A stretch of DNA of 64,000 bases, from positions 4,588,001-4,652,000 of the forward strand of contig NZ_OZ244997.1 of NCBI RefSeq assembly GCF_965223285.1. The letters are read 5' to 3'. This document shows, in pieces, positions 8,336 through 19,808 of the stretch (positions are counted from its first letter, which is position 1; the number at the start of each line of letters is the position of its first letter). Under the pieces are notes generated by a model. That model searched no databases and was not told the DNA's origin. It was given only the letters and a program-made list of their open reading frames with translations. The DNA is from Leptofilum sp965223285. Lineage in GTDB: Bacteria > Chloroflexota > Anaerolineae > Promineifilales > Promineifilaceae. A program made the position numbers and the translations under genes.

Positions 8336-8926
8336 TTATTTACGGCCGTATGGGTCTTTCGGGCTGCGGTCATCAGACAAAGTGCTAGCGGTGCGCTGTA
8401 TAAACATCTCAATGGCGTCCGCCAGATGCTCATCAGTGATGTTGTAATCGCCCCGCTCGGTGCGCAGCTTGTGCGCCAGCAGCAGCACCTCGGCATGGCT
8501 TACGCCGGGCGGCGGGTCAAATTTGTAGTTTGCCAGCTCATAAAGCTGCCCCAACGGATCGCGGAAGTAGATAGAGTACATAAAGCCGCGATCGACTTCG
8601 CCACTGTTGGAAATGCCGCGCTCATCCAGCCGCTTTTTCACCTGGGTGTAGGTAGCGCGGGAGACGTTGAAAGCGACGTGATGCAAGTTGCCAATGCCTT
8701 CCGGGTTGGGCGTGGGGTCTGGCTGGCGCTTTTCGTTGGTGAAGACGGTGATCAGACGGCCGTCTCCCGGATCGAAGTAGAGATGATTTTCCGCCGGTAC
8801 GTCCAGGTTGGGCTGCTCAAAGATGAATGGCATCCCCAACACGCCCTCCCAAAAATCAATCGACGTCTGCCGATCGGCCCCAATGAGGGTGATGTGATGC
8901 ACGCCTTGCGCTTGTATTTTCTGCAT
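8336..8926 (-). CDS. VOC-family protein (glyoxalase/ring-cleaving dioxygenase-like)
   Basis: The 196-residue protein carries one vicinal-oxygen-chelate domain: 'GVHHITLIGADRQTSIDFWE' at residues 8-27, 'YFDPGDGRLITVF', 'GNLHHVAFNV', and 'YSIYFRDPLGQLYELA' near 120. The His near residues 10-11, the His of 'HHVAF' and the Glu of 'YELA' fit metal ligands. An excellent ribosome site (AGGAGG) precedes the ATG. It is the last gene of the minus-strand set led by the MarR regulator, and two-domain and one-domain VOC proteins together suggest handling of catechols, hydroquinones or related electrophiles. The substrate is unknown. Confidence 0.85.
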   Translation of the reverse strand: MQKIQAQGVHHITLIGADRQTSIDFWEGVLGMPFIFEQPNLDVPAENHLYFDPGDGRLITVFTNEKRQPDPTPNPEGIGNLHHVAFNVSRATYTQVKKRLDERGISNSGEVDRGFMYSIYFRDPLGQLYELANYKFDPPPGVSHAEVLLLAHKLRTERGDYNITDEHLADAIEMFIQRTASTLSDDRSPKDPYGRK

Positions 8927-9016
8927 GATGTCCTCCTTTTTGCCACGGATTTCGCGGATTTTGAGGATTTAACAAAAATGCCTCTTTGGGATTTCGTGGA
9001 ATGATCGGCATGTGTG

Positions 9017-9044
9017 GTAGGGGCGGTTCGCGAACCGCCCTTAC
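9017..9044. repeat. 28-bp palindrome, second copy (GTAGGGGCGGTTCG arm)
   Basis: Same element as at 5391-5418 with one mismatch in the right arm (T for C at 9041). It lies between the VOC gene and the carboxylesterase gene. The flanks (8941-8970 and 9066-9116) carry another dispersed repeat type with units such as CGCGGATTT and GTTAATCCGT; the latter overlaps the stop codon of the carboxylesterase gene. Confidence 0.8.
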
Positions 9045-9101
9045 GTTTGGTGTCAACCCCCTCGATTCCTAAAGAACCACAAAAATCCGTGTAAATCTGT
9101 G

Positions 9102-9761
9102 TTAATCCGTAGCCAGTAAGTTATTAACAATCTGTTGGGCTTGCTCAATTTCGTCCTGGATGATGGTGTGGCCCATGTTTGGGTAGATTTTTTTGTTGAC
9201 AGATGCGCCGAGTTGAGTGAGGGTAACGGCCGTTTCCTCCACGCGCTCCAGCGGAATATGAAAATCCACATCGCTGCACCCAATAAAAACCGGCGTACCG
9301 TCCAGCGACCCCTCATAGTTGCGTGGCGTGTCGGGCGGGCCAATGAGTCCGCCGCTAAATATCAGCAAACCCCCATACCGCTTTGCATTCCGCGCCACAA
9401 ATTCGCTAGCCAAACACGCCCCTTGCGAAAACCCACCAATAATGATTTTCTCGGCGAGAATACCGGCCGCTTCGATGAGGGCGACTAAATCAGCAATCGC
9501 TTGCAAGCCAGAGCTGATGCCCGGTTCATTTTGTGGTATCGGGGCCAAAAAGCTGTACGGATACCAGGTGTTGCCTGCTGCTTGGGGTGCCAGGTAGGCC
9601 ATCTGCGGATGGGGCAGCACGCCGGCCAATTCCAATATACTTTGGGCCGTCGCACCACGGCCGTGTACCAAAATCATGGCGGCTTTGGCTTCGTTGAGTG
9701 GTTTGCCCTGCTGTAAGATTGGTTGCCCCTGGTGTGGGCCATTTGCTTGCGTTGTTGTCAT
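9102..9761 (-). CDS. Phospholipase/carboxylesterase family hydrolase (MhqD-like)
   Basis: The 219-residue protein is an alpha/beta hydrolase of the carboxylesterase/phospholipase 2 family: oxyanion region 'MILVHGRGATAQ' near residue 29, nucleophile Ser112 in 'GGFSQGAC', acidic residue in 'GCSDVDFHIP' (164 or 166), and His198 in 'NMGHTI'. It has no signal peptide. In Bacillus subtilis the relative MhqD is encoded with a glyoxalase-type dioxygenase (MhqE) under the MarR regulator MhqR. The same three types of gene occur together here, which supports a role in electrophile or quinone stress. The last codons and stop fall in a dispersed repeat. Confidence 0.88.
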   Translation of the reverse strand: MTTTQANGPHQGQPILQQGKPLNEAKAAMILVHGRGATAQSILELAGVLPHPQMAYLAPQAAGNTWYPYSFLAPIPQNEPGISSGLQAIADLVALIEAAGILAEKIIIGGFSQGACLASEFVARNAKRYGGLLIFSGGLIGPPDTPRNYEGSLDGTPVFIGCSDVDFHIPLERVEETAVTLTQLGASVNKKIYPNMGHTIIQDEIEQAQQIVNNLLATD

Positions 9762-9842
9762 TTGTCACTCCTAAAAAATCTATCCGCAGATTACGCAGAT
9801 TTTTTCTTAATCTCTGATGTTATGCACTCACTTTGGAAAAGA

Positions 9843-9902
9843 GAATACAAAAGTCTATTGAAGTTGACTGGAAATCCAGAGGTAGTTCAGACTTTTGTAT
9901 TC
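9843..9902. repeat. Hairpin repeat with ACAAAAGTCT arms, copy A
   Basis: GAATACAAAAGTCT is paired with AGACTTTTGTATTC across 32 bases that contain AAATCCAGAG. A second copy at 50358-50409 has the same 10-bp arms, exactly the same 32-base loop length and the same loop core (AAATTCCAGAG). The rest of this gap (9762-9962) holds another dispersed repeat (CCGCAGATTACGCAGATT) and no gene. Confidence 0.75.
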
Positions 9903-9962
9903 TGCGCCGCGTAACATGAGTTAATCTGTGGATTGTTGAAATTTCGCGTTAAGAAAGCGCGG

Positions 9963-10922
9963 CTACGGTGTTGCTTTGGCGATTGGCTTGAGTTCGATTT
10001 CGGGCAGACGGGCTTCGATGGCTGGACGGTGCTGCTCTAACCAGGACGGTAGTTTGAGGTGCGTACCCAGTTCCGCGACGGGTTCGTCATAGGGAAAGCC
10101 AGGGGCATCGGTGGCAATCTCAAACAGCACGCCGCCGGGGGAGCGGAAATAAATCGAGTGAAAATATTGTCGATCCTGCACGGGCGTTACGTGCTGCCCC
10201 GCCTGCCGCAGCTTTTGCAGATACTCTAACTGTTCGGCGTCATCCACCGTGCGGAAGGCGATGTGGTGGATGGAGCCTGCCCCAAACTGGCCCGACGGCT
10301 GGCCAGGACGGTGCAAAATATCCACGATGATGCCCATGTCGTTTGCATCTGCCTGGTAGCGGAAGCGGTTGCCCTCTTCCCCCACAAATTGGTAACCTAA
10401 CTGCTCAGTGAGCAATTTGCCGGTTGGTTCTACTTCATCCAGCCAAAGCGTGACGCTGTGGAAGCCACGCAGGGCCTCTTTTTCATTGATTGGTCCTTCG
10501 GTCCAATGGTGCAGCGTAGCTGGAGCCTCGCTGGTAATCAGCTCCAGCGGCAGCCCATCCGGATCGGTGAAGGGGAGCACATCGGCACCGAAGCGGGTTT
10601 GCAGTTCTCCGGTGGCGATGTGGTTCTTTTTGAGCCAATTTTGCCAAAATCCCATTGCTTCCGGGCGGATGGTGTAGGCTAGTGCGGCCGTTTCCCAATT
10701 TCCTCTTGAGCCGCGCCGCATATGCTGCCAGGGGAAGTAGGTCATAATCGTACCGGGCGTGCCCACTTCATCCCCGTAATAAAGGTGGTAGGTGCCGGGA
10801 TCGTCAAAGTTGACGGTTTTCTTGACCAGCCGTTGGCCGAGGATGTGATGGAAGAAGTTGACGTTTTTGTGTGGGTTGCTGGCAACGGCTGTAATGTGGT
10901 GTAAGCCTTGTACCGGTTTCAT
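9963..10922 (-). CDS. Ring-cleaving dioxygenase, two-domain VOC (MhqO/MhqA/LinE-like)
   Basis: The 319-residue protein has two VOC repeats. The first starts 'GLHHITAVASNPHKNVNFF' and includes 'YHLYYGDEVGTPGTIMTYF'; the second has 'GFHSVTLWLDE', 'GSIHHIAFRTVDD' and 'YFHSIYFRSPGGVLFEIA', which supply the His-His-Glu metal site. The family contains hydroquinone dioxygenases such as those in the MhqR regulon of Bacillus. The ribosome site CAGGAG lies 6 bases before the ATG. It is directly downstream of the MarR gene in the same direction, 130 bases away, with the gap filled by AT-rich dispersed repeat (GAATTTATACGAATTAACACG). Confidence 0.88.
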   Translation of the reverse strand: MKPVQGLHHITAVASNPHKNVNFFHHILGQRLVKKTVNFDDPGTYHLYYGDEVGTPGTIMTYFPWQHMRRGSRGNWETAALAYTIRPEAMGFWQNWLKKNHIATGELQTRFGADVLPFTDPDGLPLELITSEAPATLHHWTEGPINEKEALRGFHSVTLWLDEVEPTGKLLTEQLGYQFVGEEGNRFRYQADANDMGIIVDILHRPGQPSGQFGAGSIHHIAFRTVDDAEQLEYLQKLRQAGQHVTPVQDRQYFHSIYFRSPGGVLFEIATDAPGFPYDEPVAELGTHLKLPSWLEQHRPAIEARLPEIELKPIAKATP

Positions 10923-11052
10923 GATTTACTCCTGAATACTTTAATGTTAAACTAATTCGTTAAAAAAAGTGGTTCTTTCGAATTTCCTGGAGTTAGCATC
11001 GAATTTATACGAATTAACACGAAAATTAGTGCAAATTCGGTGCAAAAAATAG

Positions 11053-11502
11053 CTAACTCTGCGCCAACCCCAACTTGCGGCAAAGCGCGGCCAACTGCTG
11101 CTGCTCCGCAGTGGAGAGCGGGGAAAGCATTTCCACAACACCAGCTACGTGGGCTGGCAAAATCACAGCAATCAAGTCGCTGCCTGCTTGCGTCAGGTGA
11201 ATGTCTACACAGCGGCGGTCATCTTCGCGCCGCTGGCGGGCCACCAGGCCGCGCTGCTCCAAATGGTCAATCACCATCGTCATATTGCCGCTGCTTTTCA
11301 GGATTTTCTGCCCCAGCTCGCCGCTTTGCATTGGCCCCAAATGGTAAATGGCTTCCAGCGTGCCAAACTGACTCACCGTCAGATCGTAGTCGCGCAAATG
11401 AGCGTTGATCCGCTGACTCACTGAATCGGAGGCGCGGAACAGCTTGATGTAACAATCTAGTGCTAAATTTTCTTCTGCTGTCCCGTCAAAATGTGTACCC
11501 AT
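11053..11502 (-). CDS. MarR-family transcriptional regulator (MhqR-like)
   Basis: The product has the MarR winged-helix core: 'LTVSQFGTLEAIYHLGPMQSG', 'ILKSSGNMTMVIDHLEQRGL' (recognition helix) and the wing 'RQRREDDRRCVDIHLTQAG'. An in-frame ATG at 11541 also exists, but it falls within the -10 region of the promoter proposed here. The ATG at 11502 has GCGGAG 6 bases upstream and gives a 149-residue protein of normal length. It heads a minus-strand set of dioxygenase, hydrolase and VOC genes and most likely represses it, releasing the operator on contact with quinones or similar electrophiles. That ligand is inferred from the gene content. Confidence 0.88.
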   Translation of the reverse strand: MGTHFDGTAEENLALDCYIKLFRASDSVSQRINAHLRDYDLTVSQFGTLEAIYHLGPMQSGELGQKILKSSGNMTMVIDHLEQRGLVARQRREDDRRCVDIHLTQAGSDLIAVILPAHVAGVVEMLSPLSTAEQQQLAALCRKLGLAQS

Positions 11503-11536
11503 AATCTGCTCCGCTGAACATTTCTCAATATTGACA

Positions 11537-11583
11537 AGCATAACAATATCAAAAATAATGTCAATATCAAATAGTTTGATATT
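11537..11583 (-). promoter_or_regulatory. Promoter and palindromic operator of the MarR operon
   Basis: On the minus strand a -35 TTGACA (11564-11559) and a -10 TATGCT (11542-11537) are 16 bases apart. A perfect interrupted palindrome, AATATCAAA-TAG-TTTGATATT (11563-11583), overlaps the first bases of the -35. A further half-site AATATCAAA lies at 11545-11553, between the two promoter boxes. A bound MarR dimer would block RNA polymerase, so autorepression is the expected mode. Confidence 0.75.
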
Positions 11584-11743
11584 AAACTAATTTCATCATT
11601 TACTCACGTAAAGGCACAAAGGCGCAGATTTTGACTTAGTGCCTTTGCGTGAAATTCGTTGCAGCTTACACACAGTCGCAAACTCGTTTTTATCGTAAAA
11701 TACAGCCAAAATTTCCACGCCTCGCAAAAATAAGGAAGGCAGA

Positions 11744-14846
<3,103 letters not shown>

Positions 14847-14869
<23 letters not shown>

Positions 14870-16289
14870 AGAAAGAGATGAGCAGCGGCAGCAAAAAGAC
14901 AAAGGGAATGCCGATGAGATGCGCAGCAAGCTGGCTGCCACCCAGCAGATAAACGCGCAGATGCCCGTAAATTAGCACGGAAAGCTGCACATTGAGCAAA
15001 AACCAGAGGCCAGCTTGCAGCCGGAAGGGAACGTGTGCGTGTGCCTGCTCATCCTCCAGAAGCAGCCACAAAAAAGGCCAGGTGCTGTACCAAAGGCGAA
15101 AGCTGAGTGCCTGGACGGTGTAAGCAGCCAGAAAATCGGCAGCGGCTTTGAGGGGGGAACGGCCGTAGCGCCATCCCAACCAGAGCAGCCACAAACCAAG
15201 CAGCACATACGGCAGCCGCGCCCAGCTAGCCACGCTGGCAATAAATTCAGGCGTCAGCGGCTGCCCCAGCTCGCCCAAAATGAGCAGCAGCAGGGTTGAA
15301 GGTGAGAATCCCGGTGCGCCGGATGATTCGCGCACGAGCCGCGCCAGCAAATCGAGTGGGGAACCAAAGGGGAGGAAGCTGAGGAAAACGACCGTACCCC
15401 CTAGCATCATGCCCAGCCCAAAAACCCGAAGTCGCGCTGTGCCATTTTCCAGCTCCCGCCAAATAGCAACGGCAAAAAAGGGCAGGGGCAGCAGACCAAT
15501 TGGCTTGGTGAGTGCGCCTAGCAGCAAAAAAAGGAGGGTGAGCAACGGCCGTTTCTGTCGCCACCACCAAATCGCCACCAGTTGCCATACCATCATCAGC
15601 ACATCGTTGTGGCCGTCTACCACAAACATCAGCAACAAAGCTGGATTCCAGAGCCAGAGTAGCGTAAAGCTGCGCTGTGTAGCGGCAGCCGCTCTCGCCA
15701 GCAGCCGCCATATGAGCCAACCACAAGCTAGATGTGCCAATAGCCCGACCAATTTGAATGCCAGTAATCCCGCCCACAGATTGTTTTGGGTAACGGCCGT
15801 TGTGCCTGCGGCCAGCAGTTCCCAAAGCGGGCCGTAAGGCGAAGTGGCGTCTGCCCATTCACCGGCCAGCGGCAGGAACGGGTCGTCGGGGAAGGCGTCG
15901 GGCGGCATGGCGTAGGGGCTTTGGCCGTAAACGCTGCTCACCCGCCCACGAATGACGTAGCGGTACAGATCGTTGGCATTGATGGGGTAGGTTTGCAGCA
16001 GGGGGATGGCGAAGAGAGCGGCCGTTCCTAACAAAAAAAGGAACGAGGGTTTAGCCAACCCATCCTGCACCGCCCGAAACGCTAGCCAGTAAAGTCCAAA
16101 CAGTGCCAGCAGCAGCAGTCCGTAGCCTAAACCAGCCAGCAGCGAGGGAGCCAACGAGTTGACATCTTGCAAGGGAACAGTGTTGAAATACGGCCGTAGC
16201 GGAAACCACGACCAGATAAGCCAATACCCCAGCAGCGAAGCCAGTGTCAGCAAGATTAAACTGGTGAGCTTGGGGGTGAATTTTGTCAC
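14847..16289 (-). CDS. Polytopic membrane glycosyltransferase (MptA/MptB or GT87-like)
   Basis: The 480-residue protein is almost wholly hydrophobic, with about 12 predicted membrane spans. An extracytoplasmic loop contains 'INANDLYRYVIRGRVSSVYGQSPY' (residues about 104-127), with the Asp and the 'SPYG' region ('DATSPYGPLWE') resembling polyprenol-phosphate-mannose dependent mannosyltransferases. The start is GTG at 16289. Its 3' end overlaps the alpha-mannosidase gene tail-to-tail by 23 bases. The assignment to a specific GT family is tentative; a polyprenyl-phosphate hexose donor is inferred. Confidence 0.72.
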
Positions 16290-16377
16290 AGTGTTCAGTT
16301 ATCAGTAAGTCAGTACTCAGTTCAGAGCAGATTATAGACGGTTTACTAAATACTGTTTACTGTTTTACTGATTACCG
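16289..16377. repeat. Heptanucleotide repeats, CAGTTAT and GTTTACT units
   Basis: From 16289 the sequence reads in 7-nt steps (CAGTGTT, CAGTTAT, CAGTAAGT, CAGTACT, CAGTTCAG). From 16341 a second run reads GTTTACT, AAATACT, GTTTACT, GTTTTACT, GATTACC. It fills the gap between the sensor kinase and the membrane glycosyltransferase. The second unit also occurs inside the coding region at 31775-31808. Confidence 0.65.
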
Positions 16378-16385
16378 AACATCGT

Positions 16386-17852
16386 TCATGCGGTAACGTG
16401 ACTGCCGTGCTTGTCCAGGGGAACGACCAGCGTAACCGAAGTGCCGTGACCAGGGGCAGATTCCAACCGCAGTGAACCATCGATCCGGTCGGCGCGTTCG
16501 CGCATGTTGACCATGCCCAAGCTGCCGCGTGAGCTGTAATCCTGGTTTACCGCCTGCACGTCGAAACCAACGCCGTTGTCTTGCACCAAAGCCACAAAAA
16601 GATTGTCTTCCTGCCAGAAGCGCACCTGAATTTTGCTGGCGCGCGAATATTTGCGGGCGTTGCCCAACGCTTCTTCTACAATCGAAAAGACGACGCTTTG
16701 GGCTTGCTCATTGAGCAGCTCACCGTGGTCGCCGCCAATCAGGTGAATGTTCAGGCCGTCCGTTTCTTTGATGCGGGCAATAACGGTTTCTACGGCGGCA
16801 CCAAGCCCTTGTGTTTCCAGCACCAACGGCCGTAGCGTAAATAACATGCCGCGAATCTCTTTGGAGGTTTGTTTGGCTAGCTCTTCCACCTTTTCCAGCT
16901 CACCCAATGCCTGTTCTGGGTCGCGTGAAAGCAGGGAGCGGATGAAGTTGATGCGCATGGCAATGGCAGCAATGGTTTGGGTGGGGCCATCGTGCAGGTC
17001 GCGGGCCAGCTCTTTGCGGGCTTCCTCATCCGCCTCGATAATGCGCTGCTTTTCGGCTTCTAGCCGCTGGTAAAGTTGGGCATTTTGCAAGGCAATGACG
17101 GCTTGATCGGCCACGCCATTGAATAGCTCAAAATGCTCATTATCAAACTTTACGGCCGTATCCGAGCCAATGACAATCGCCCCAAAAATTTGGAACCCGG
17201 CACGCAGCGGAATGCATGCGGCCGTGAGGCATTGGTGAAACGCAATAAATTGACGCAGTTCCGGGTCTTGCCGGGGATGATCGGTGGTAACGGGCTCGGC
17301 CTGGGTGAGCGCAGCCCCTACGATGCCCCGCTTGCCCTGTAGCTGCTTTTCAAAATCAACGGCCGTAAACCGGCGGGTCGCTACCGGCTCCAAATCTTCA
17401 CCATTGAACAAAAAGACAGCCCCTACCAGCGATTGACGAGGAATGCCCATTTCCTCAATGGCCAGGCTGCATACGTCCAGTGCCTCTTCTACGACACGCT
17501 CAAAGCTGAGCGTGGCGCGCATCACCGACGCCATTGATTGCAATGATTTGGCACGATTGTTGGCTGCGCGCAGATCGTGCAGTTCGGCATCAACCAGTTG
17601 TGAGGTGGTACGTTGAATTCGGTCAGAAGAGCGGTCAATCACGGCATAGGCCAGTACCAAACCGAGAAGCAAGGTGAGGCCGCCAATAGCCATCGCTGGT
17701 AGCCAATCGAGGGTGGTGCTGCCAAAAATAATTGAGTAGACGACAAAAAAAGTGGCAACCAGTACGATGATGAGCAGCAAGAAAATGGCAACTATAAACC
17801 CATTAAGCCGTCGAAATTCTCTTTTGATTTTTGCTGCTAGGTTTTTGCTCAT
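16386..17852 (-). CDS. Sensor histidine kinase, GAF + HisKA_3 (NarL-type)
   Basis: 488 residues: two membrane spans at about 18-42 and 51-72, a short coiled region, a GAF domain (about 110-258), then the dimerisation/phosphoacceptor region of HisKA_3 type with His287 in 'ELARDLHDGPTQT', and a HATPase_c domain ('VEEALGNARKYSRASKIQV', 'DNGVGFDV', 'GSLGMVNMRERA'). Such kinases pair with LuxR/NarL-type response regulators; none is encoded next to it. The GAF domain is the likely sensor, as the membrane part has almost no external loop. The signal is unknown. Confidence 0.92.
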   Translation of the reverse strand: MSKNLAAKIKREFRRLNGFIVAIFLLLIIVLVATFFVVYSIIFGSTTLDWLPAMAIGGLTLLLGLVLAYAVIDRSSDRIQRTTSQLVDAELHDLRAANNRAKSLQSMASVMRATLSFERVVEEALDVCSLAIEEMGIPRQSLVGAVFLFNGEDLEPVATRRFTAVDFEKQLQGKRGIVGAALTQAEPVTTDHPRQDPELRQFIAFHQCLTAACIPLRAGFQIFGAIVIGSDTAVKFDNEHFELFNGVADQAVIALQNAQLYQRLEAEKQRIIEADEEARKELARDLHDGPTQTIAAIAMRINFIRSLLSRDPEQALGELEKVEELAKQTSKEIRGMLFTLRPLVLETQGLGAAVETVIARIKETDGLNIHLIGGDHGELLNEQAQSVVFSIVEEALGNARKYSRASKIQVRFWQEDNLFVALVQDNGVGFDVQAVNQDYSSRGSLGMVNMRERADRIDGSLRLESAPGHGTSVTLVVPLDKHGSHVTA

Positions 17853-18101
17853 GTGGACTGCAAGTTGATTAGGTTAGTAGATTTGGAAAGACATATTCAG
17901 TGCTTAATTATACAAAAGCCAGCCAAAATAACGATAGAAGGAATCGTTAAAACGGGTGAACTGATGGTACTAATTTGGGTTAAAGGCTTATTAAGTGTGC
18001 AGCATACTCCCATCGACTTAAAGCAAGTCTGACAGGATTACGCTGAATGACTATCATTTTTGTGACAATTCAGTCAGGCTGCCCAAACCGCGTGCAGGCT
18101 G

Positions 18102-19013
18102 CTATATTTTACATAACGCATTAGCAATTGTTGCCGCCACGTACCCATTGTTGCGCAGCAGGGAGACGTTTGCTCGTAGACTACGGCCGTTTGTCAATTC
18201 TACGACGCGCCGCAGCAGCCAGGGGGTTGAAGCCGGGCCGTGAATGCCATGATCATCTGCTTCTTGAGTCGCCAGGGCAATGGCTGCTTCTACCATCTCT
18301 GGATCGCAAGCATCGGCTTCTGGTACAGGCACCGTAACCAACAGTCCAGTTTGTAGACCAGTTTGCTGGTGCGCTTGCAGTACGCGGGCAACGGCTTCCG
18401 GCGTCTCCAGGCGGATGTCAACGGGCAGGCCACTGCGTCGGGCAAAGAAGGCGGGTAGCTCGTCGGTTCCATATCCGATGATGGGCACGCCGTGCGTTTC
18501 TAGCACTTCTCGCGTGGCAGGTAAATCCAGAATGGATTTGGCGCCGCTGCTAACAACTGCCACCGGGGTGCGACCCAACTCCAGCAAATCGGCACTGATG
18601 TCGAAAGGGTGGCCACGATGTACCCCCCCAATGCCACCTGTGGCAAACAGGCGAATGCCAGCCTGGTGGGCCAGGATCATGGTGCCAGCTACGGTAGTGG
18701 CACCATCTTCTCCGTTGCCGATGGCCAGGGGAATATCGCGGCGGCTGCACTTGCGCACGGCCGTTCCTGCCAATCTTCCCAAATATTCCAGTTGATCATC
18801 GGTTAGCCCTACATGCACCTGCCCCTGGATGATGGCAATAGTCGCGGGAATGGCACCTCCGTCGCGCACGGCCGTTTGCATTTTTACGGCCGTTTCCACG
18901 TTGTCTGGGTAGGGTAAGCCGTGGGTAATCACCGTGCTTTCTAAAGCGACCACAGGTTTGTTGTCAGCCAGTGCTGTTGCCACTTCTGGTTGAATCATTA
19001 AATAATTGTGCAT
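18102..19013 (-). CDS. psuG: Pseudouridine-5'-phosphate glycosidase
   Basis: Splits pseudouridine 5'-phosphate into uracil and ribose-5-phosphate. The whole family pattern is present: 'VVALESTVITHGLPYPDNVE' near residue 17, 'ATIAIIQGQVHVGL', 'KCSRRDIPLAIGNGEDGATTV', 'FATGGIGGVHRG', 'VVSSGAKSILDLPATREVLET' with the active-site Lys, and 'LLRRVVELTNGRSLRANVSLL' near the end. An in-frame ATG at 19034 exists, but TTAGGAGA lies just before the ATG at 19013, which is preferred. The usual partner kinase psuK is not next to it. Confidence 0.95.
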   Translation of the reverse strand: MHNYLMIQPEVATALADNKPVVALESTVITHGLPYPDNVETAVKMQTAVRDGGAIPATIAIIQGQVHVGLTDDQLEYLGRLAGTAVRKCSRRDIPLAIGNGEDGATTVAGTMILAHQAGIRLFATGGIGGVHRGHPFDISADLLELGRTPVAVVSSGAKSILDLPATREVLETHGVPIIGYGTDELPAFFARRSGLPVDIRLETPEAVARVLQAHQQTGLQTGLLVTVPVPEADACDPEMVEAAIALATQEADDHGIHGPASTPWLLRRVVELTNGRSLRANVSLLRNNGYVAATIANALCKI

Positions 19014-19314
19014 TGATTCTCCTAACTGTCTCATGGTATCTTATAGATGTTGTTTGCCATACCAGTAAACCTGTACAAGCCGGAACGGCCGTAATTCTAA
19101 CAACTTATCCATTGTACACCCGCCAGACGCTCTCTAACATGCTTTACAAAAGCGGCAGACGGGTAAAGGCAAAAATGCCAGCGCAACAACTGTTTAAATT
19201 AACCGTTGTGGCCGGCCGCTGACAAGATGGCAAAGTCGTTGTCAACTTTGGTAGAAGTTGCTAATTTTGGGAAGAATCAGCAGTTAGCCACACTAATTTA
19301 GGAGTTAATAGCCA
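19014..19314. other. Intergenic region between divergent psuG and the CBM48 gene
   Basis: About 300 bases with no convincing gene. It contains one ACGGCCGT motif at about 19086 and a short GGCCGGCC palindrome near 19212. AGGAG at about 19300 serves as ribosome site of the following gene. No clear promoter could be assigned by eye for either gene. Confidence 0.5.
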
Positions 19315-19611
19315 ATGCTCAAGAAAAACTATTCAAAAACTGGGAAGTCGTGTCGGGTAACTTTTAAGCTGCCCTCAGAAGTTGAGGCTGAATCAGTGCA
19401 TCTTTGTGGTGATTTTAACGAATGGAGCCCTACCGAAAATCCAATGAAGCAGCTAAAGGATGGCAGCTACAGCATCACCCTCTCGCTAGAGCCGGGGCAA
19501 TCTTACCGATTTCGGTATTTGCTAGATGGCAAGCGGTGGGAAAATGATTGGGACGCAGATGCCTATGTAGCCAATCAATATGGCTCAGAGGATTCGTTAA
19601 TTACAGTCTGA
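19315..19611 (+). CDS. Small isoamylase-N/CBM48-like (glycogen-binding) protein
   Basis: 98 residues that make up a single CBM48/AMPK-type glycogen-binding fold: 'VTFKLPSEVEAESVHLCGDF' then 'NEWSPTENPMKQLKDGSYSI', 'LSLEPGQSYRFRYLLDG', 'WENDWDADAYVANQYGSEDS'. The 'GDFNEWSP' and 'FRYLLDGKRWENDW' motifs are typical of this domain in glycogen branching enzyme and AMPK beta. There is no catalytic domain. It may bind glycogen or act as an adaptor. AGGAG lies before the ATG and a strong terminator follows, so it is probably transcribed alone. Confidence 0.85.
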   Translation: MLKKNYSKTGKSCRVTFKLPSEVEAESVHLCGDFNEWSPTENPMKQLKDGSYSITLSLEPGQSYRFRYLLDGKRWENDWDADAYVANQYGSEDSLITV

Positions 19612-19642
19612 TAGCCAAGCTAATTTAACCATGTAAACCAAG

Positions 19643-19671
19643 TGCGCCGTCCCGCAGACGGCGCATTTTTT
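19643..19671 (+). terminator. Rho-independent terminator
   Basis: Stem TGCGCCGTC (19643-19651), 5-base loop, GACGGCGCA (19657-19665), followed by a run of six T. It ends the CBM48-like gene transcript. Confidence 0.92.
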
Positions 19672-19739
19672 GTTGGCGCAGTTTATATAGCAAACCAGTG
19701 AAATTTTTGTGAGAATTCGTTTCCGGCGGACGGTGTAAG

Positions 19740-19767
19740 TTGGCATCCTTTTTGGGCTGGGTATAAT
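19740..19767 (+). promoter_or_regulatory. Sigma70-type promoter of the PPIase lipoprotein gene
   Basis: -35 TTGGCA (19740-19745), 16-base spacer, -10 TATAAT (19762-19767). Transcription would start near 19774, about 35 bases before the proposed ATG at 19809. Confidence 0.65.
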
Positions 19768-19808
19768 CGCCAAAATTTTATGTGAAAAAAGCTGTACTGG
19801 AAAACGTT

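Noticed and set aside
8282..9004. Long plus-strand frame of 240 codons
   Set aside because: It lies opposite the VOC gene, which has clear family motifs and an AGGAGG ribosome site. The frame has no recognisable domain and runs through an intergenic repeat.
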